NCBI RefSeq assembly: GCF_024331145.1
Contig: NZ_JANDJO010000006.1
Coordinates: 169,516-233,515, forward strand
DNA: 64,000 nucleotides
Direction of reading: 5' to 3'
Source of the DNA: Shimia sp. CNT1-13L.2
Lineage (GTDB): Bacteria > Pseudomonadota > Alphaproteobacteria > Rhodobacterales > Rhodobacteraceae
The notes under the pieces were generated by a model. It had not been told where the DNA came from. It ran no database searches and worked only from the letters and a program-made list of their open reading frames with translations. The translations under genes were made by a program, and so were the position numbers. Positions 28,861-37,700 of the stretch are shown piece after piece; position 1 is the first letter of the stretch, and the number at the start of each line of letters is the position of its first letter.

Positions 28861-29850
28861 ATGGCTGCGAGAAAACCGGCCAAGAAGACGAATGTCTCGG
28901 GCGACGAACTCAAGGAATATTACCGTGAAATGCTGCTGATCCGCCGCTTTGAAGAGAAGGCGGGACAGCTGTATGGCATGGGTCTGATCGGCGGCTTCTG
29001 CCACCTTTATATCGGTCAGGAAGCGGTTGTGGTTGGGCTGGAGGCCGCCGCGGAGGAAGGCGACAAGCGCATCACCTCGTACCGCGACCACGGCCACATG
29101 CTGGCCTGCGGCATGGATCCGAACGGCGTTATGGCCGAACTGACCGGACGTGCCGGCGGTTACTCCAAAGGCAAGGGCGGCTCGATGCACATGTTCTCGA
29201 AGGAGAAGCATTTCTACGGCGGCCATGGCATCGTGGGGGCACAGGTGCCTCTGGGCGCGGGTCTGGCCTTTGCCGACAAGTACAAGGGCAACGGCCGTGT
29301 CACCTTTACCTATTTCGGTGATGGCGCCGCCAACCAGGGGCAGGTTTACGAGACCTTCAACATGGCCGCACTCTGGGATCTCCCGGTAATTTTTGTCATT
29401 GAAAACAACCAGTACGCCATGGGCACTGCACAGCAGCGGTCGACCTCGACGCCGGACATCCACACCCGAGGCCAGAGCTTTGGCATCCCCGGCGAAGCGG
29501 TTGACGGCATGGACGTTCTGGCCGTGAAAGAGGCCGGTGAGCGCGCCGTGGCCCACTGCCGCAAGGGCAAAGGCCCCTATATCCTCGAAGTGAAGACCTA
29601 CCGCTACCGTGGCCACTCGATGTCGGATCCGGCCAAGTACCGGACCCGCGAAGAGGTTCAGAAGATGCGCGAGGAACGCGACGCGATCGACCACGTGCGC
29701 CAGCTTCTGATCGACGGCAAACACGCGACCGAAGACGACCTCAAGGCGATCGACAAGGAGATCAAGGCCGTGGTCAATGCGAGCGCCGACTTCGCCAAGG
29801 AAAGCCCCCTGCCCGCAGCCGAAGAGCTGTGGACGGATATCTACGCGTAA
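28861..29850 (+). CDS. pdhA: Pyruvate dehydrogenase E1 component, alpha subunit
   Basis: The 329-residue E1-alpha has the thiamine-diphosphate motif GDGAANQGQVYETFNMAA...ENNQYAMG, spanning about residues 157-189. The conserved phosphorylation-loop-like YRYRGHSMSDPAKYR follows. With PdhB it decarboxylates pyruvate and transfers the acetyl group to lipoyl. GGGAGG precedes the ATG. It is the first gene of pdhA-pdhB-pdhC. Confidence 0.97.
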   Translation: MAARKPAKKTNVSGDELKEYYREMLLIRRFEEKAGQLYGMGLIGGFCHLYIGQEAVVVGLEAAAEEGDKRITSYRDHGHMLACGMDPNGVMAELTGRAGGYSKGKGGSMHMFSKEKHFYGGHGIVGAQVPLGAGLAFADKYKGNGRVTFTYFGDGAANQGQVYETFNMAALWDLPVIFVIENNQYAMGTAQQRSTSTPDIHTRGQSFGIPGEAVDGMDVLAVKEAGERAVAHCRKGKGPYILEVKTYRYRGHSMSDPAKYRTREEVQKMREERDAIDHVRQLLIDGKHATEDDLKAIDKEIKAVVNASADFAKESPLPAAEELWTDIYA

Positions 29851-29872
29851 GCTGACAGAGGAGAGTTGAAAG

Positions 29873-31225
29873 ATGGCTACTGAAATCCTGATGCCCGCCC
29901 TGTCGCCCACGATGGAAGAAGGCACGCTGGCGAAATGGCTGGTGAAAGAAGGCGACACCGTACAATCCGGTGACATCATCGCCGAAATCGAAACCGACAA
30001 GGCCACGATGGAATTCGAGGCGGTCGACGACGGTGTGATTGGCCACATCCTCGTGCCGGAAGGCACCGAGAACGTGAAGGTCAACACGGCCATTGCCACG
30101 TTGCTTGAGGACGGCGAAGAAGCAGGTGCTGCACCTGCTGCGGCGGCGGCTCCGGCGGCAGCGCCCGCCCCGGCGGCGCAGGTTGCGGCCGCGCCCGAGG
30201 TGGCACCGGTTGAACAGACCCCGGACTGGCCCGAAGGTACCAAGCTCAAGCAACAAACCGTGCGCGAGGCCCTGCGTGATGCGATGGCCGAAGAGATGCG
30301 CTCGGACGAAGACGTCTACCTGATGGGCGAAGAGGTTGCCGAGTACCAGGGGGCCTATAAGGTGTCCCAGGGGCTTTTGGACGAATTCGGCTCCAAGCGG
30401 GTGATCGACACCCCGATCACCGAGCACGGTTTTGCCGGCATCGCGGTGGGCGCGGCCTTTGGCGGATTGAAACCGATTGTCGAGTTCATGACATTCAACT
30501 TTGCCATGCAAGCCGTTGATCAAATTATCAATTCCGCAGCCAAGACCCTCTATATGTCGGGCGGTCAGATGGGTGCGCCGATGGTGTTCCGTGGCCCGAA
30601 CGGTGCCGCTGCGCGGGTTGGCGCTCAGCACAGTCAGGACTATGCCGCATGGTATGCGCAGATCCCCGGCCTCAAGGTGGTGATGCCCTATTCGGCGGCG
30701 GATGCCAAAGGCCTGCTGAAGTCGGCCATCCGCGACCCGAACCCGGTGATCTTCCTTGAGAACGAAATCCTTTACGGGCGGTCTTTTGACGTGCCGGTTC
30801 TGGATGATTTCACCATCCCCTTCGGCAAGGCCAAGATCTGGCGCGAGGGAACGGACGTAACCATCGTCAGCTTTGGCATCGGGATGCAGTACGCGCTGGA
30901 AGCGGCTGACAAGCTGGCCGAAGACGGCATAAGCGCCGAAGTCATCGACCTGCGCACCCTGCGCCCCATCGACTATGACACGGTGCTGAATTCGGTGATG
31001 AAGACCAACCGCTGTGTCACTGTCGAAGAAGGCTGGCCCGTTGGGTCGATCGGCAACCACCTGTCGGCCACGATCATGCAGCGCGCCTTTGACTATCTGG
31101 ATGCCCCCGTGATCAACTGCACCGGCAAGGACGTTCCGATGCCCTATGCGGCCAATCTCGAGAAGATGGCCCTTGTGACCACCGACGAGGTGATCGCGGC
31201 GGTCAAAGAAGTGACCTATCGGTAA
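29873..31225 (+). CDS. pdhB: Pyruvate dehydrogenase E1 component, beta subunit with N-terminal lipoyl domain
   Basis: The 450-residue protein has a lipoyl domain at residues 1-80 with the lipoylation site ETDKATMEF. An Ala/Pro linker at about 83-110 and a transketolase-type E1-beta domain ([32 protein letters not shown]) complete it. Most E1-beta subunits lack the lipoyl domain; the fused form is known in alphaproteobacteria. Its lipoyl domain is nearly identical to that of the E2 encoded next, evidence of domain duplication. GAGGAGAG precedes the ATG. Confidence 0.97.
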   Translation: MATEILMPALSPTMEEGTLAKWLVKEGDTVQSGDIIAEIETDKATMEFEAVDDGVIGHILVPEGTENVKVNTAIATLLEDGEEAGAAPAAAAAPAAAPAPAAQVAAAPEVAPVEQTPDWPEGTKLKQQTVREALRDAMAEEMRSDEDVYLMGEEVAEYQGAYKVSQGLLDEFGSKRVIDTPITEHGFAGIAVGAAFGGLKPIVEFMTFNFAMQAVDQIINSAAKTLYMSGGQMGAPMVFRGPNGAAARVGAQHSQDYAAWYAQIPGLKVVMPYSAADAKGLLKSAIRDPNPVIFLENEILYGRSFDVPVLDDFTIPFGKAKIWREGTDVTIVSFGIGMQYALEAADKLAEDGISAEVIDLRTLRPIDYDTVLNSVMKTNRCVTVEEGWPVGSIGNHLSATIMQRAFDYLDAPVINCTGKDVPMPYAANLEKMALVTTDEVIAAVKEVTYR

Positions 31226-31237
31226 GGAGGATCAGAG

Positions 31238-32545
31238 ATGCCAACAGAAATCCTCATGCCTGCTCTCTCCCCCACGATGGAGGAAGGCACGCTGGCCAAG
31301 TGGCTGGTCAAGGAAGGCGACGAAGTGCAATCCGGCGATATCATCGCCGAGATCGAAACCGATAAGGCGACGATGGAGTTCGAGGCCGTGGACGAGGGCA
31401 TCATGGGCCCCATCCTCGTGGCCGAGGGCACCGAGGGCGTCAAGGTCAACACCGCCATCGCTGTCCTTCTCGAGGAAGGCGAAAGCGCGGATGACGTGAG
31501 CGTCGCTGCTGCGCCTGCGGCTTCTGCGGCACCCGCACAGGCGGCCGCCGCACCTGCGCCACAGGCGTCGGCCCCTGCCGCCCCTGCCCCCGCCGCTGCG
31601 GATGGCAGCCGCATCTTCGCCTCGCCTCTTGCACGGCGGATCGCGGCTGACAAGGGGTTGGACCTCGCGGCCATTCAGGGCTCGGGTCCGCGTGGCCGGA
31701 TCGTCAAGGCCGACGTGGAAAGCGCCCAGCCAGGTGCCGCCACGGCCCCTGCGGCGGTGGAAACGGCTCCGGCCCCTACCGCTCCGGCAGCAGCCCCCTC
31801 ACCAATGCCGCAGAGTGCGGACGCTGCAACGGTTGCCCGCATGTACGAAGGCCGCACCTACGAGGAAGTCGCGCTCGACGGGATGCGTAAGACAATCGCC
31901 GCGCGCCTGTCGGAAGCCAAACAGACCATCCCGCATTTCTATCTGCGCCGCGATATCAAGCTCGATGCGCTGCTGAAGTTCCGCTCGGAGCTTAACAAGC
32001 AGTTGGAAGGCCGGGGTGTGAAACTGTCGGTCAATGACTTCATCATCAAGGCCTGCGCCCTTGCCCTGCAACAGGTGCCCGATGCCAATGCCGTCTGGGC
32101 CGGTGATCGCGTTTTGAAGATGAAAGCCTCGGACGTGGCGGTTGCGGTGGCTATCGAAGGCGGGTTGTTCACCCCGGTCCTTCAGGATGCGGAGAGCAAG
32201 ACCCTTTCGGCGCTATCGACCGAGATGAAGGACCTTGCCAGCCGCGCACGGGACCGCAAGCTGGCCCCGCATGAATACCAGGGCGGCAGTTTCGCGATCT
32301 CCAACCTCGGCATGTTCGGCATCGACAATTTCGACGCCATCGTGAACCCGCCGCATGCGGGGATCCTGGCCGTGGGCACAGGCGTGAAGAAACCCGTGGT
32401 CGGTGCTGATGGCGAAGTGACGGTGGCGACGGTAATGTCTGTCACCATGTCGGTGGATCACCGCGTGATCGACGGCGCGCTGGGGGCAGAGTTCCTCAAG
32501 GCCATCGTCGACAACCTCGAGAACCCGATGACCATGCTGGTATAA
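31238..32545 (+). CDS. pdhC: Dihydrolipoamide acetyltransferase (E2) of pyruvate dehydrogenase
   Basis: The 435-residue E2 has one lipoyl domain (residues 1-80, ETDKATMEF) and an Ala/Pro linker. A peripheral subunit-binding domain ([19 protein letters not shown]) at about 128 and a catalytic acyltransferase core ending with [16 protein letters not shown] (catalytic HxxxD) follow. It forms the core of the complex and transfers acetyl to CoA. AAGGAGG precedes the ATG. The matching E3 gene (lpdA) is elsewhere in the window. Confidence 0.97.
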   Translation: MPTEILMPALSPTMEEGTLAKWLVKEGDEVQSGDIIAEIETDKATMEFEAVDEGIMGPILVAEGTEGVKVNTAIAVLLEEGESADDVSVAAAPAASAAPAQAAAAPAPQASAPAAPAPAAADGSRIFASPLARRIAADKGLDLAAIQGSGPRGRIVKADVESAQPGAATAPAAVETAPAPTAPAAAPSPMPQSADAATVARMYEGRTYEEVALDGMRKTIAARLSEAKQTIPHFYLRRDIKLDALLKFRSELNKQLEGRGVKLSVNDFIIKACALALQQVPDANAVWAGDRVLKMKASDVAVAVAIEGGLFTPVLQDAESKTLSALSTEMKDLASRARDRKLAPHEYQGGSFAISNLGMFGIDNFDAIVNPPHAGILAVGTGVKKPVVGADGEVTVATVMSVTMSVDHRVIDGALGAEFLKAIVDNLENPMTMLV

Positions 32546-32551
32546 GCCCGA

Positions 32552-33142
32552 ATGACCCGTGAAACGGTTTTGTTCTGCATTGTTCCGACAGCTGGCGTTG
32601 TTGTCGGAACAATCGTAGCGTTTTTCGGGGGACAGCCGATTTCCGAGCAACCACTTGCCGCGCTGATCGTTTCGCTTTTGCTGGGCGCAAGCGCGGTCTC
32701 GGTGTTTCTTGCCCATTTTAGCAGGAATGTGTCCAACCGCTTTGCCTGGGGCACGATCTTTACCAACGGCGCGTTGATGATCCTGTTTTTCGCCCTGCTG
32801 CACAGCGCAGCGGGCATCATGTGCACCTCACCGATCTGTGTTGGAACGCAGACCGTGCAGTTTGACATCGCGAACGGCAGCGTCGCAACGGCGAATCTGG
32901 ACAGCCGTTTTCTCTCGGGGCTCTATTTTTCGGTCGTGACCTTCACGACCCTCGGCTATGGCGATTTTCAACCGCACCCGGACCTGCGCCTGCTGGCCGG
33001 TTTCGAAGCAGTGTTGGGATATATCTATCTTGGCCTGACCGTCGGCGCGGCAATTGACCTTGGAGGGCGTGGAGACAGGTCTCGGAAAGACGAAGGAAAG
33101 GTTACAGGATCACCAAGGCAACAGCTAAGATGGCCCCCATGA
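32552..33142 (+). CDS. Two-pore-helix potassium channel-like protein
   Basis: The 196-residue protein has about four hydrophobic segments. Between the last two lies a pore loop with the K+ selectivity filter TTLGYGDF at residues 132-139. The family is Ion_trans_2. The cytoplasmic tail is short and basic, with no regulator domain, so gating is unknown. It begins six bases after pdhC, so it probably sits in the pdh operon. Its last 41 bases overlap, in antisense, a 31-residue microprotein gene. Confidence 0.85.
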   Translation: MTRETVLFCIVPTAGVVVGTIVAFFGGQPISEQPLAALIVSLLLGASAVSVFLAHFSRNVSNRFAWGTIFTNGALMILFFALLHSAAGIMCTSPICVGTQTVQFDIANGSVATANLDSRFLSGLYFSVVTFTTLGYGDFQPHPDLRLLAGFEAVLGYIYLGLTVGAAIDLGGRGDRSRKDEGKVTGSPRQQLRWPP

Positions 33143-33197
33143 CAGGTGCCAGAGCGAAGATCGCATTGACCTTGTGAGTCTTGATAAGTTCAACCAT
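33102..33197 (-). CDS. 31-residue single-helix membrane microprotein
   Basis: The ORF starts MVELIKTHK and continues with about 20 hydrophobic residues ending AVALVIL before TAA. A strong Shine-Dalgarno, AAAGGAGG, sits six bases upstream of the ATG, and a good promoter (TTGATT, 17-base spacer, TATATT) lies just before that. These signals in one short stretch make a real gene likely although no family was recognised. A single N-in or C-in membrane helix is predicted. Its 3' end overlaps the convergent channel gene. It is downstream of cysE on the same strand but has its own promoter. Confidence 0.7.
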   Translation of the reverse strand: MVELIKTHKVNAIFALAPVMGAILAVALVIL

Positions 33198-33220
33198 CCG
33201 GCACCTCCTTTCCTGGGTCA

Positions 33221-33249
33221 AATATAGGGTTACACCCTCAACAAATCAA
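33221..33249 (-). promoter_or_regulatory. Sigma-70-type promoter with an internal dyad for the microprotein gene
   Basis: On the minus strand TTGATT (33249-33244) and TATATT (33226-33221) are separated by 17 bases. The spacer holds an AGGGT-TAC-ACCCT dyad, an operator-like element between the hexamers. The predicted transcript would start about seven bases downstream, leaving a very short leader with the Shine-Dalgarno. Confidence 0.6.
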
Positions 33250-33256
33250 CAATGCT

Positions 33257-34072
33257 TCAGCCCTTGGCACCGTCGTGCAGGATCTGATCCATTTCGACTG
33301 CCGGCTGGGCGCAACCGGCCTCGCCGACGATCTTGGCGGGAACGCCTGCCACGGTCGAACAGGGCGGCACTTCCTGCAGGACAACCGAACCGGCGGCGAT
33401 GCGGCTGCAATGGCCAACCTTGATGTTGCCCAGCACTTTCGCGCCAGCCCCAATCAGAACCCCATCACCGATTTTCGGGTGGCGATCCTCTTCTTCCTTG
33501 CCGGTCCCGCCAAGCGTTACCGAGTGCAGCATCGACACGTTGTCGCCCACCACGGCGGTTTCACCGATCACGATGGAATGCGCGTGGTCGATCATGATGC
33601 CCTTGCCGATACGGGCGCCCGGATGAATGTCGATGCCGAAAATCTCGGAGGTGCGCATCTGGATGAAATAGGCCAGATCCTTGCGCCCTTCCCGCCAGAG
33701 CCAGTTGCCGATGCGATAGGCCTGAACCGCCTGAAATCCTTTGAAGTAGAGGATCGGTTGCAACAGGCGGTGGCAGGCCGGATCACGGTCGAAAATCGCC
33801 ATCAGGTCGGCGCGGGCCGCTTCGATCAGCCCCTTGTCTTCGGAAAATGCCTCGTCAGCGATTTCACGCAGAACCACCATCGACATCTCATTCGACGACA
33901 GCTTGGCCGCAAAGCGATAGCTCAGCGCCCGCTCGATGGATTTGTGGTGCAGCACACAGGCATGGACCAGGCCGCCCATCAGGGGTTCGTCGCGAACCGC
34001 CTCTTCCGCTTCCGCAGTGATACGGGCCCAAACCGGGTCAACCGCAGTGATTTTCGCGCGTGTCTCAGCCAT
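33257..34072 (-). CDS. cysE: Serine O-acetyltransferase
   Basis: The 271-residue protein has the helical N-domain (WARITAEAEEAVRDEPLMGGL, YRFAAKLSS) and a left-handed beta-helix of hexapeptide repeats. FGIDIHPGARIGKGIMIDHAH holds the active-site histidine, and VTLGGTGKE is also present. It makes O-acetylserine for cysteine synthesis. A cysE gene beside the GTA cluster is also described in Rhodobacter. Its promoter region, shared with the DksA-like gene, holds a perfect inverted repeat. Confidence 0.96.
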   Translation of the reverse strand: MAETRAKITAVDPVWARITAEAEEAVRDEPLMGGLVHACVLHHKSIERALSYRFAAKLSSNEMSMVVLREIADEAFSEDKGLIEAARADLMAIFDRDPACHRLLQPILYFKGFQAVQAYRIGNWLWREGRKDLAYFIQMRTSEIFGIDIHPGARIGKGIMIDHAHSIVIGETAVVGDNVSMLHSVTLGGTGKEEEDRHPKIGDGVLIGAGAKVLGNIKVGHCSRIAAGSVVLQEVPPCSTVAGVPAKIVGEAGCAQPAVEMDQILHDGAKG

Positions 34073-34095
34073 GGCAATCCATCCTTTGTTGGCTT

Positions 34096-34116
34096 TAGAC
34101 TACACTACATAGTCTA
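34096..34116. promoter_or_regulatory. 7-N7-7 inverted repeat between cysE and the DksA-like gene
   Basis: TAGACTA-N7-TAGTCTA is a perfect dyad, 24 bases before cysE and 42 bases before the DksA-like gene. Its T-N11-A half-spacing is compatible with a LysR-type regulator, but the binding protein is unknown. Confidence 0.5.
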
Positions 34117-34157
34117 CGCGCAGCAAATTCAAAACCCTGATCGAAGGCATCACACGC

Positions 34158-34496
34158 ATGAATGACAAAGAGTTGAGCCGGTTTCGAACGCTGATCCACG
34201 ACAGGCTTGCGGCGTTGGAACGTGAAAACCAAAGGGGACAGGACGGGCAATCCACCGTCATGCTGGACCAGCAGGCCGTGGGCCGCCTGAGCCGCATGGA
34301 TGCCCTGCAATCCCAGGCCATGGCCAAGGCCAATCAGGTCCGCAGGGACGCGACCGAGCTGGCGCTACACGCGGCCTTGCGGCGGATCGACGAGGGCGAG
34401 TTCGGATATTGCGAGGACTGCGGCGAAGAGATCGCCCGCAAGCGTCTGGAGTTCGATCCGGCCGTCCTGCGCTGTATCAGCTGCGCCTCCGGCTAA
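34158..34496 (+). CDS. DksA/TraR-family zinc-finger protein
   Basis: The 112-residue protein has a helical N-terminal part and a C-terminal four-cysteine zinc finger: Cys85 and Cys88 in YCEDCGEEI and Cys106 and Cys109 in RCISC. It lacks the long coiled coil of DksA and is closer to the short TraR-like relatives. Members bind RNA polymerase through the secondary channel. Its 3' end overlaps the convergent GTA-associated DUF7742 gene by 20 bases. Confidence 0.88.
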   Translation: MNDKELSRFRTLIHDRLAALERENQRGQDGQSTVMLDQQAVGRLSRMDALQSQAMAKANQVRRDATELALHAALRRIDEGEFGYCEDCGEEIARKRLEFDPAVLRCISCASG

Positions 34497-34773
34497 GGCG
34501 CCACTCCTCCAGACATCTCAACACCTGCGCGACGCACCGGCAGTATTCGCTGTCGGAAAAGCTTGGCTCTGGCCGCATGGGAAATCTGTGCGCGATCGAC
34601 ATGAGAGACCCGTCCCCCCATCGCGGATGGCTGTATCCGAAGCGTTTGAAATAGTGATGCGCCGCGTGCGACTGGCGGATCATGCTTTCACAACGGGTCC
34701 TGCGGCTGTCGTTAGGCAGCGCAAGCAGAACCCGCGCCACCGCCACCACATCCCCGTGCATGACCCGCCGCAT
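34477..34773 (-). CDS. DUF7742-like GTA-associated protein
   Basis: The 98-residue protein starts one base after the gp15 stop codon. It has the pattern MRRVMHGDVVAVARVLLALP, HPRWGDGSLM and YCRCVAQVLRCLEEW seen in small proteins that follow gp15 in related GTA clusters. Function is unknown. Its reading frame sits downstream of the whole cluster without a gap, so it is probably co-transcribed. Its 3' end overlaps the convergent DksA-like gene by 20 bases. Confidence 0.7.
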   Translation of the reverse strand: MRRVMHGDVVAVARVLLALPNDSRRTRCESMIRQSHAAHHYFKRFGYSHPRWGDGSLMSIAHRFPMRPEPSFSDSEYCRCVAQVLRCLEEWRLSRRRS

Positions 34774-34774
34774 C

Positions 34775-37700
34775 TCAGGCGGAAATGGTCAGCGAAGCAA
34801 ATGGCCCCGGTCCAAATCGCCCCGAAACCTGCGCCACCTGGATCTCGTAAGGTGGAACAATGCCGTCGGCAGACTGGTCTGCCACCGTGTAATCCCAGCC
34901 CTGTTGCGAAACCTCCTCTTCGCGCACCAAGGCCCCGTCTTTGAGAACACGCAGGGCATAGGCCTCCCGCTCCTCGTTCAGGGGCACCTCCGGCACCTCC
35001 CACTCATCGCCATCAAACCGCGTCCGGCGCACCCAGGTCACCGCAAGATCACCCGAGCCATGCGCTGTCGCGCTCAGGTGGCACGGGCTGTAGGGGCGCA
35101 GCCCAGCGCCCGCAAAGGCATGTGTCTGGTGCAGATAGGACGGATCATCATACCCCCGCTGCGCCGGACCAATGCGATAGTGCCGCTGACGCCCACGCGT
35201 CGAGGGCGCAAGGTCAAGCTGTTCGACGGTCTTGTCCAGAAGCACAACCCATGACCCCAGTGGCCAGACCTCGGGCACGAAGGCATCCGTCCCAAGCTGC
35301 CCCCGCAGACGGCCGCGCAGCCACCATGTGTCCTGCGCCACAAGTTCGGCATCGCGGAACTGGAACACCTCCCAGTTGCCCGGCGTGCCATCCCCGAGCA
35401 CCGCGGCATTGCCGCCTGCCAACAGCGCCGCCGGATCAACGCCCTCAAAGGCACCGGACAGGAGTTTGACTTGAAGCACCGGCCCCTCGTCCCAAAGCCC
35501 CGTCGGCGCGCGCCAGAGGGCGCTTTCCGTGACACCAATCGTGGCGCGCTTGGTGGCCAGTTGGGTCAGCGCATAGTTGGCATCCCTGTCCGAACCATAG
35601 ACGGCCACGCTCCCCGGCCAGGGCGTTGCCGTGACCGCCAGATGCGGCGCATGGGGCGTTTCGTCACCGCTCAGCAGCGGCAGGTCCATGAAGAGCGGCA
35701 GAACCGGAACCGGCGCGGCAAAGGGCCTGGTGCTGGCCGTCTGATCCTCATAACCGGTTGGCTTGTAGACCGAGGCTTCGATCTGCACGGCCTCGGCGAT
35801 CTGGTAGTGCCCCTGCTCGATACGCTCGATACGAAACGGCCCGCCGTCGCCCTTCAGGTTCACCACGTCGCCTGCACCGATGTTCAAAACTGAAGGCGGC
35901 AAGGCAAAACGCGCCCGTTCACGCGCCACACGCGCCTCGCTCAGCCAGCGCTCTGCAATCTGGCGCCCTTCGGCACGCCCCATGCTGATCGGCAGCTCAG
36001 TCCCCGTTATCCCATGTGTCGCGTCCTCGGGAAGCACCGCTTCCTCGGCAAGAGCCGCAAAGTCGCCATCGGCTTCAACAAACTGAACCCGCACACGCCC
36101 CGTGGTCTCGGCTTCGGCATCCCGCTGCCGGTCAACGGTCCCGTCAATATCCTCAGAAACGGCAAAGCGATCGGTGTCCAACACATGCACGTCTTGCCCA
36201 GCGCGCATGATGAACTTTATCACCCCGTCCCGTTCCACGGCATCAAACCCGTGTTGCATCATCAGGGGCTGGAGAGCGGATCGCGCATCGCTGACCTCGC
36301 CCACCACATATCCCTGCACGACACCGTGCAATTGCGAAACATCGAAATGCGGCATGTCCGAGCGCAGGCAAATCTCGGCCACCACCGAGGCCAGCGGCCG
36401 CGTTGCGCTCCGTCCGTTGATCCAGTGCCCCCGCGCATAGCTTGCGCCGTCACTCCAGAGATCGCGGCTATTGGGAAAGAACGGAAACGGGCGCGCATCC
36501 CAGGCCCAGACATGGGCGCGGCTCATATCCACCATCCGCGCACCATAAATCTCCGAGACCGGGTTGTTTTCACTGTTCCCCCAGTAGGAGATCATCGCCC
36601 GCAGATACTGGGCCTGGATATGATCGTCCCGGCGTCCGTCGGAATATCGTGGCAGGCTGCTTTCCGACGACTTGGGATCAAGAAACTTGTTGGGCTGGTT
36701 CGTGCCCTTGTCCACAGCCGCACAGCCCATTTCGGTAAAGACGATGGGTTTGGATTGCGGCACCCAGTCTGTGGGGTCTTCCTGACGCACACCGCCAATG
36801 CGCTCGTGGTGATCCTGCCCCCACCAGTTGGCGATGTCCTTGTAGCGAAACACCCAAGGCTCATCATGCGCGCCATCGGTGATCGGCGTGCGGATCTGCG
36901 CCGCGCGCGCCTCACTCGAATGGTAGAACCACTCGTACCCCTCGCCCCCTTCGATATTGGCCTTGAGGTAGTCGGGATTGTAAACCGATCCCCAATCCGC
37001 ATCGGCGTGGTCATCGTCCTCACGCCAATCCGAAAGCGGCATATAGTTGTCGATGCCGACAAAGGCGATCTCGGGATCGGCCCAAAGCGGATCGAGGTTG
37101 AAGAACACGTCCCCCGATCCGTCCTGCGGATGGTATCCGAAATACTCGCTCCAGTCGGCCGCATAGGTCAGCTTCACATCTGGCCCAAGAAGCGCACGAA
37201 CCTCGCTCACCAGCGCCCGCAAGGCCTGTACAGCGACAAACTGGTTCCCTGCCCCGCGTATCCGTGTCAGCCCCCGCATTTCCGACCCGATGCAGAAGCT
37301 CTCAACCCCGCCAGCCGCGGCACACAGGGCGGCGCAATGCAGGATGAAACGACGGTAGCGCCACTCCTGTGGCCCGCTGTAAAATACGCTTCCCTCGCCT
37401 ACCGTGAAATCCGAAGCCGTCGCGCTCCCGAAAAAGGCCGCAACCTCAGCCTCTGCCGCCGACATGCCATCCGGCGTTCCCGCCTGACCCGCCGCCTTCG
37501 ACGTCGTGATCCGCCCGCGCCAGGGCAGCACCGGCTGGTCGGCATTGTCACTCCACGGATCGGCCAAGCCATTGCCCGCCAACTGCTCCATCAACAGGAA
37601 GGGGTAGAACATCACGCTCTTACCCTCCTCGTTCAGGTGCTGGATCGCTTCGATCACCGCGGCATCCGCAGGCGTCCCCCCATAGATCGGACGGTCCTCA

